Positions 7,498 through 8,090 of a stretch of 8,090 bases of DNA are shown here, piece after piece. Every line of letters starts with the position of its first letter. Position 1 is the first letter of the stretch. Both the position numbers and the translations under genes were made by a program. The notes under the pieces were generated by a model. That model saw only the letters and a program-made list of their open reading frames with translations, did no database searches and was not told where the DNA came from. Source of the DNA: Chloroflexota bacterium (GTDB lineage Bacteria > Chloroflexota > Dehalococcoidia > SM23-28-2 > RBG-16-64-32). The stretch spans positions 1-8,090 of the forward strand of contig JADFTG010000043.1 of the NCBI GenBank assembly GCA_022560365.1. Reading direction: 5' to 3'.

Positions 7498-7666
7498 TAT
7501 TCGGTTGTGCAAGGGAGTGTACGGTTCGCCCCGTAGGGCTGTCAAGCGGGCCGTTAGCCTGAGAACCCGCACGCTTGGGAGTCTTCCCCAATCGCGCAAT
7601 TGCTTCCTTGAAACCTTGCGGGTGAAGGGACACACTAGTGTCCTCATGCTTCTTGGGCGTTGCCAC
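7262..7666 (-). other. Open frame upstream of the T-box; possible remnant of a small gene
   Basis: A frame from GTG 7666 stays open to 7262, but from about 7545 it runs through the trp promoter and the T-box, so most of it cannot be a conserved protein. The first 35 codons look more protein-like: polar start, then DTSVSLHPQGFKEAIARLGKTPKR. This recalls small hypothetical proteins with a VSL-P-F-EA pattern, though I cannot name a family. No Shine-Dalgarno precedes the GTG. It is best read as a truncated small gene whose end was replaced by the trp leader, or as chance. Confidence 0.25.
7516..7545 (-). promoter_or_regulatory. Sigma-70-type promoter of the T-box/trp transcript
   Basis: TTGACA (7545-7540), an 18-base spacer, then TACACT (7521-7516). 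The predicted start near 7508 is about ten bases before Stem I, exactly where a T-box transcript should begin. The -35 is perfect and the -10 matches four of six bases. Confidence 0.7.
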
Positions 7667-7777
7667 GATGTATACTCAGATTGACCAAGGAAATATGAAT
7701 ATCTGCGGAGCCCCGATGCGAGCGGGGCAACAGTCCATACCTCCTTTTGCATCTTAGCAGAGTGGAGGCGATTGGTC
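7667..7777. other. Intergenic region left of the divergent HTH gene, with a hairpin
   Basis: This 111-base gap holds a 6-bp hairpin GCCCCG...CGGGGC (7710-7715 and 7723-7728) in the presumed 5' leader of the plus-strand gene. A TATACT (7671-7676) could be a plus-strand -10, but no good -35 lies upstream. No terminator T tract follows the hairpin. Confidence 0.3.
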
Positions 7778-8090
7778 ATGGTCATTGACATGAACAACGA
7801 GGACAGTTGGCGCACTCAGCCGATGTATACGATCCGCGAGGCAGCCCGGCTATCAGGAGTCCCCTCGTCAACAGTTAGACGGTGGCTTCGGGGGTACATC
7901 CCGGACCGACGCTTCCCGGAGTGGACGAGCCCGCCTGTCTTTGGCCCGAAAGAATCCACGACTCCCTATGTGTCCTTCCTTGAACTCATTGAGATCGTAG
8001 TCGCTGCGGAGTTTCGCACTGAGGGTCACGTGAGACTTGACGTAGTGCGGCAGGCGCATGCGAATGCACGATCTGAATATGAGCTTGAGT
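7778..8090 (+). CDS. MerR-like helix-turn-helix protein, DUF433-type putative antitoxin (partial)
   Basis: ATG at 7778 follows GGAGG (7764-7768) at nine bases; 104 codons are visible before the window ends. Residues 16-40 (MYTIREAARLSGVP, then SSTVRRWLRGY) form a MerR-like winged helix-turn-helix with the typical STVRRW recognition helix. Next come a Pro-rich loop (PPVFGP) and FLELIEIVVAAEFRTEGHVRLDVVRQAH. This arrangement, with the LIE helix and a V-R-A helix, is that of DUF433-containing antitoxins often found upstream of DUF5615 PIN-like toxins. The partner would lie beyond 8090, so pairing cannot be confirmed here. It is transcribed away from the trp operon. It could also be a stand-alone transcriptional regulator. 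Confidence 0.75.
   Translation, partial: MVIDMNNEDSWRTQPMYTIREAARLSGVPSSTVRRWLRGYIPDRRFPEWTSPPVFGPKESTTPYVSFLELIEIVVAAEFRTEGHVRLDVVRQAHANARSEYELE

Noticed and set aside
7676..7738. 20-codon minus-strand ORF starting ATG 7738 next to AAAAGGAGG.
   Set aside because: The Shine-Dalgarno is only one base from the ATG, which is too close, and the peptide ends before any gene. It is probably chance.

Overview
The window is GC-rich bacterial DNA. One sampled 100-base stretch inside trpF is about 77% G+C. It is dominated by a tryptophan operon on the minus strand, read from right to left. The order is promoter, tRNA-Trp T-box riboswitch with terminator, a 16-codon leader ORF, trpS, trpE, trpG, a toxin-antitoxin pair, trpD, trpC, a class III nucleotidyl cyclase, and trpF, which runs off the left edge. 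T-box control is typical of Firmicutes, Actinobacteria and Chloroflexota. With the high G+C and the unlinked trpE and trpG genes, I lean towards Chloroflexota (Dehalococcoidia-like), but the window alone does not prove this.

Right end (7516-8090): a divergent plus-strand gene starts at 7778. It encodes an N-terminal MerR-like helix-turn-helix protein of the kind found in DUF433-type putative antitoxins, and it is cut by the window edge. Left of it, on the minus strand, a TTGACA / 18 bp / TACACT promoter (7545-7516) lies just upstream of the T-box RNA. The T-box shows an AGTA motif, an AGAGAG distal stem, a UGG (Trp) specifier codon, the conserved T-box AGGGTGGCACCGCG, and a terminator hairpin with seven T's. 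The T-box UGGC is complementary to a GCCA tRNA end, as expected for tRNA-Trp with discriminator G73.

Operon body: trpS and trpE overlap by four bases (GTGA), and trpG follows after 88 bases. T-box read-through should therefore raise both tryptophanyl-tRNA synthetase and the whole anthranilate-to-indole-glycerol-phosphate pathway when uncharged tRNA-Trp accumulates.

Two cassettes foreign to the pathway sit inside the operon in the same orientation. The first is a ribbon-helix-helix antitoxin / RelE-ParE toxin pair between trpG and trpD. It carries its own near-perfect inverted-repeat operator, which overlaps the trpG stop codon. The second is a 325-residue adenylate-cyclase-like protein between trpC and trpF. 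It is joined by four-base ATGA overlaps at both ends and is clearly less GC-rich than its neighbours (47% in one sampled 100 bp). All six canonical cyclase catalytic positions are present with textbook spacing, so a tryptophan-starvation-induced operon may also produce a cyclic nucleotide signal. That gene is the most interesting element of the window.
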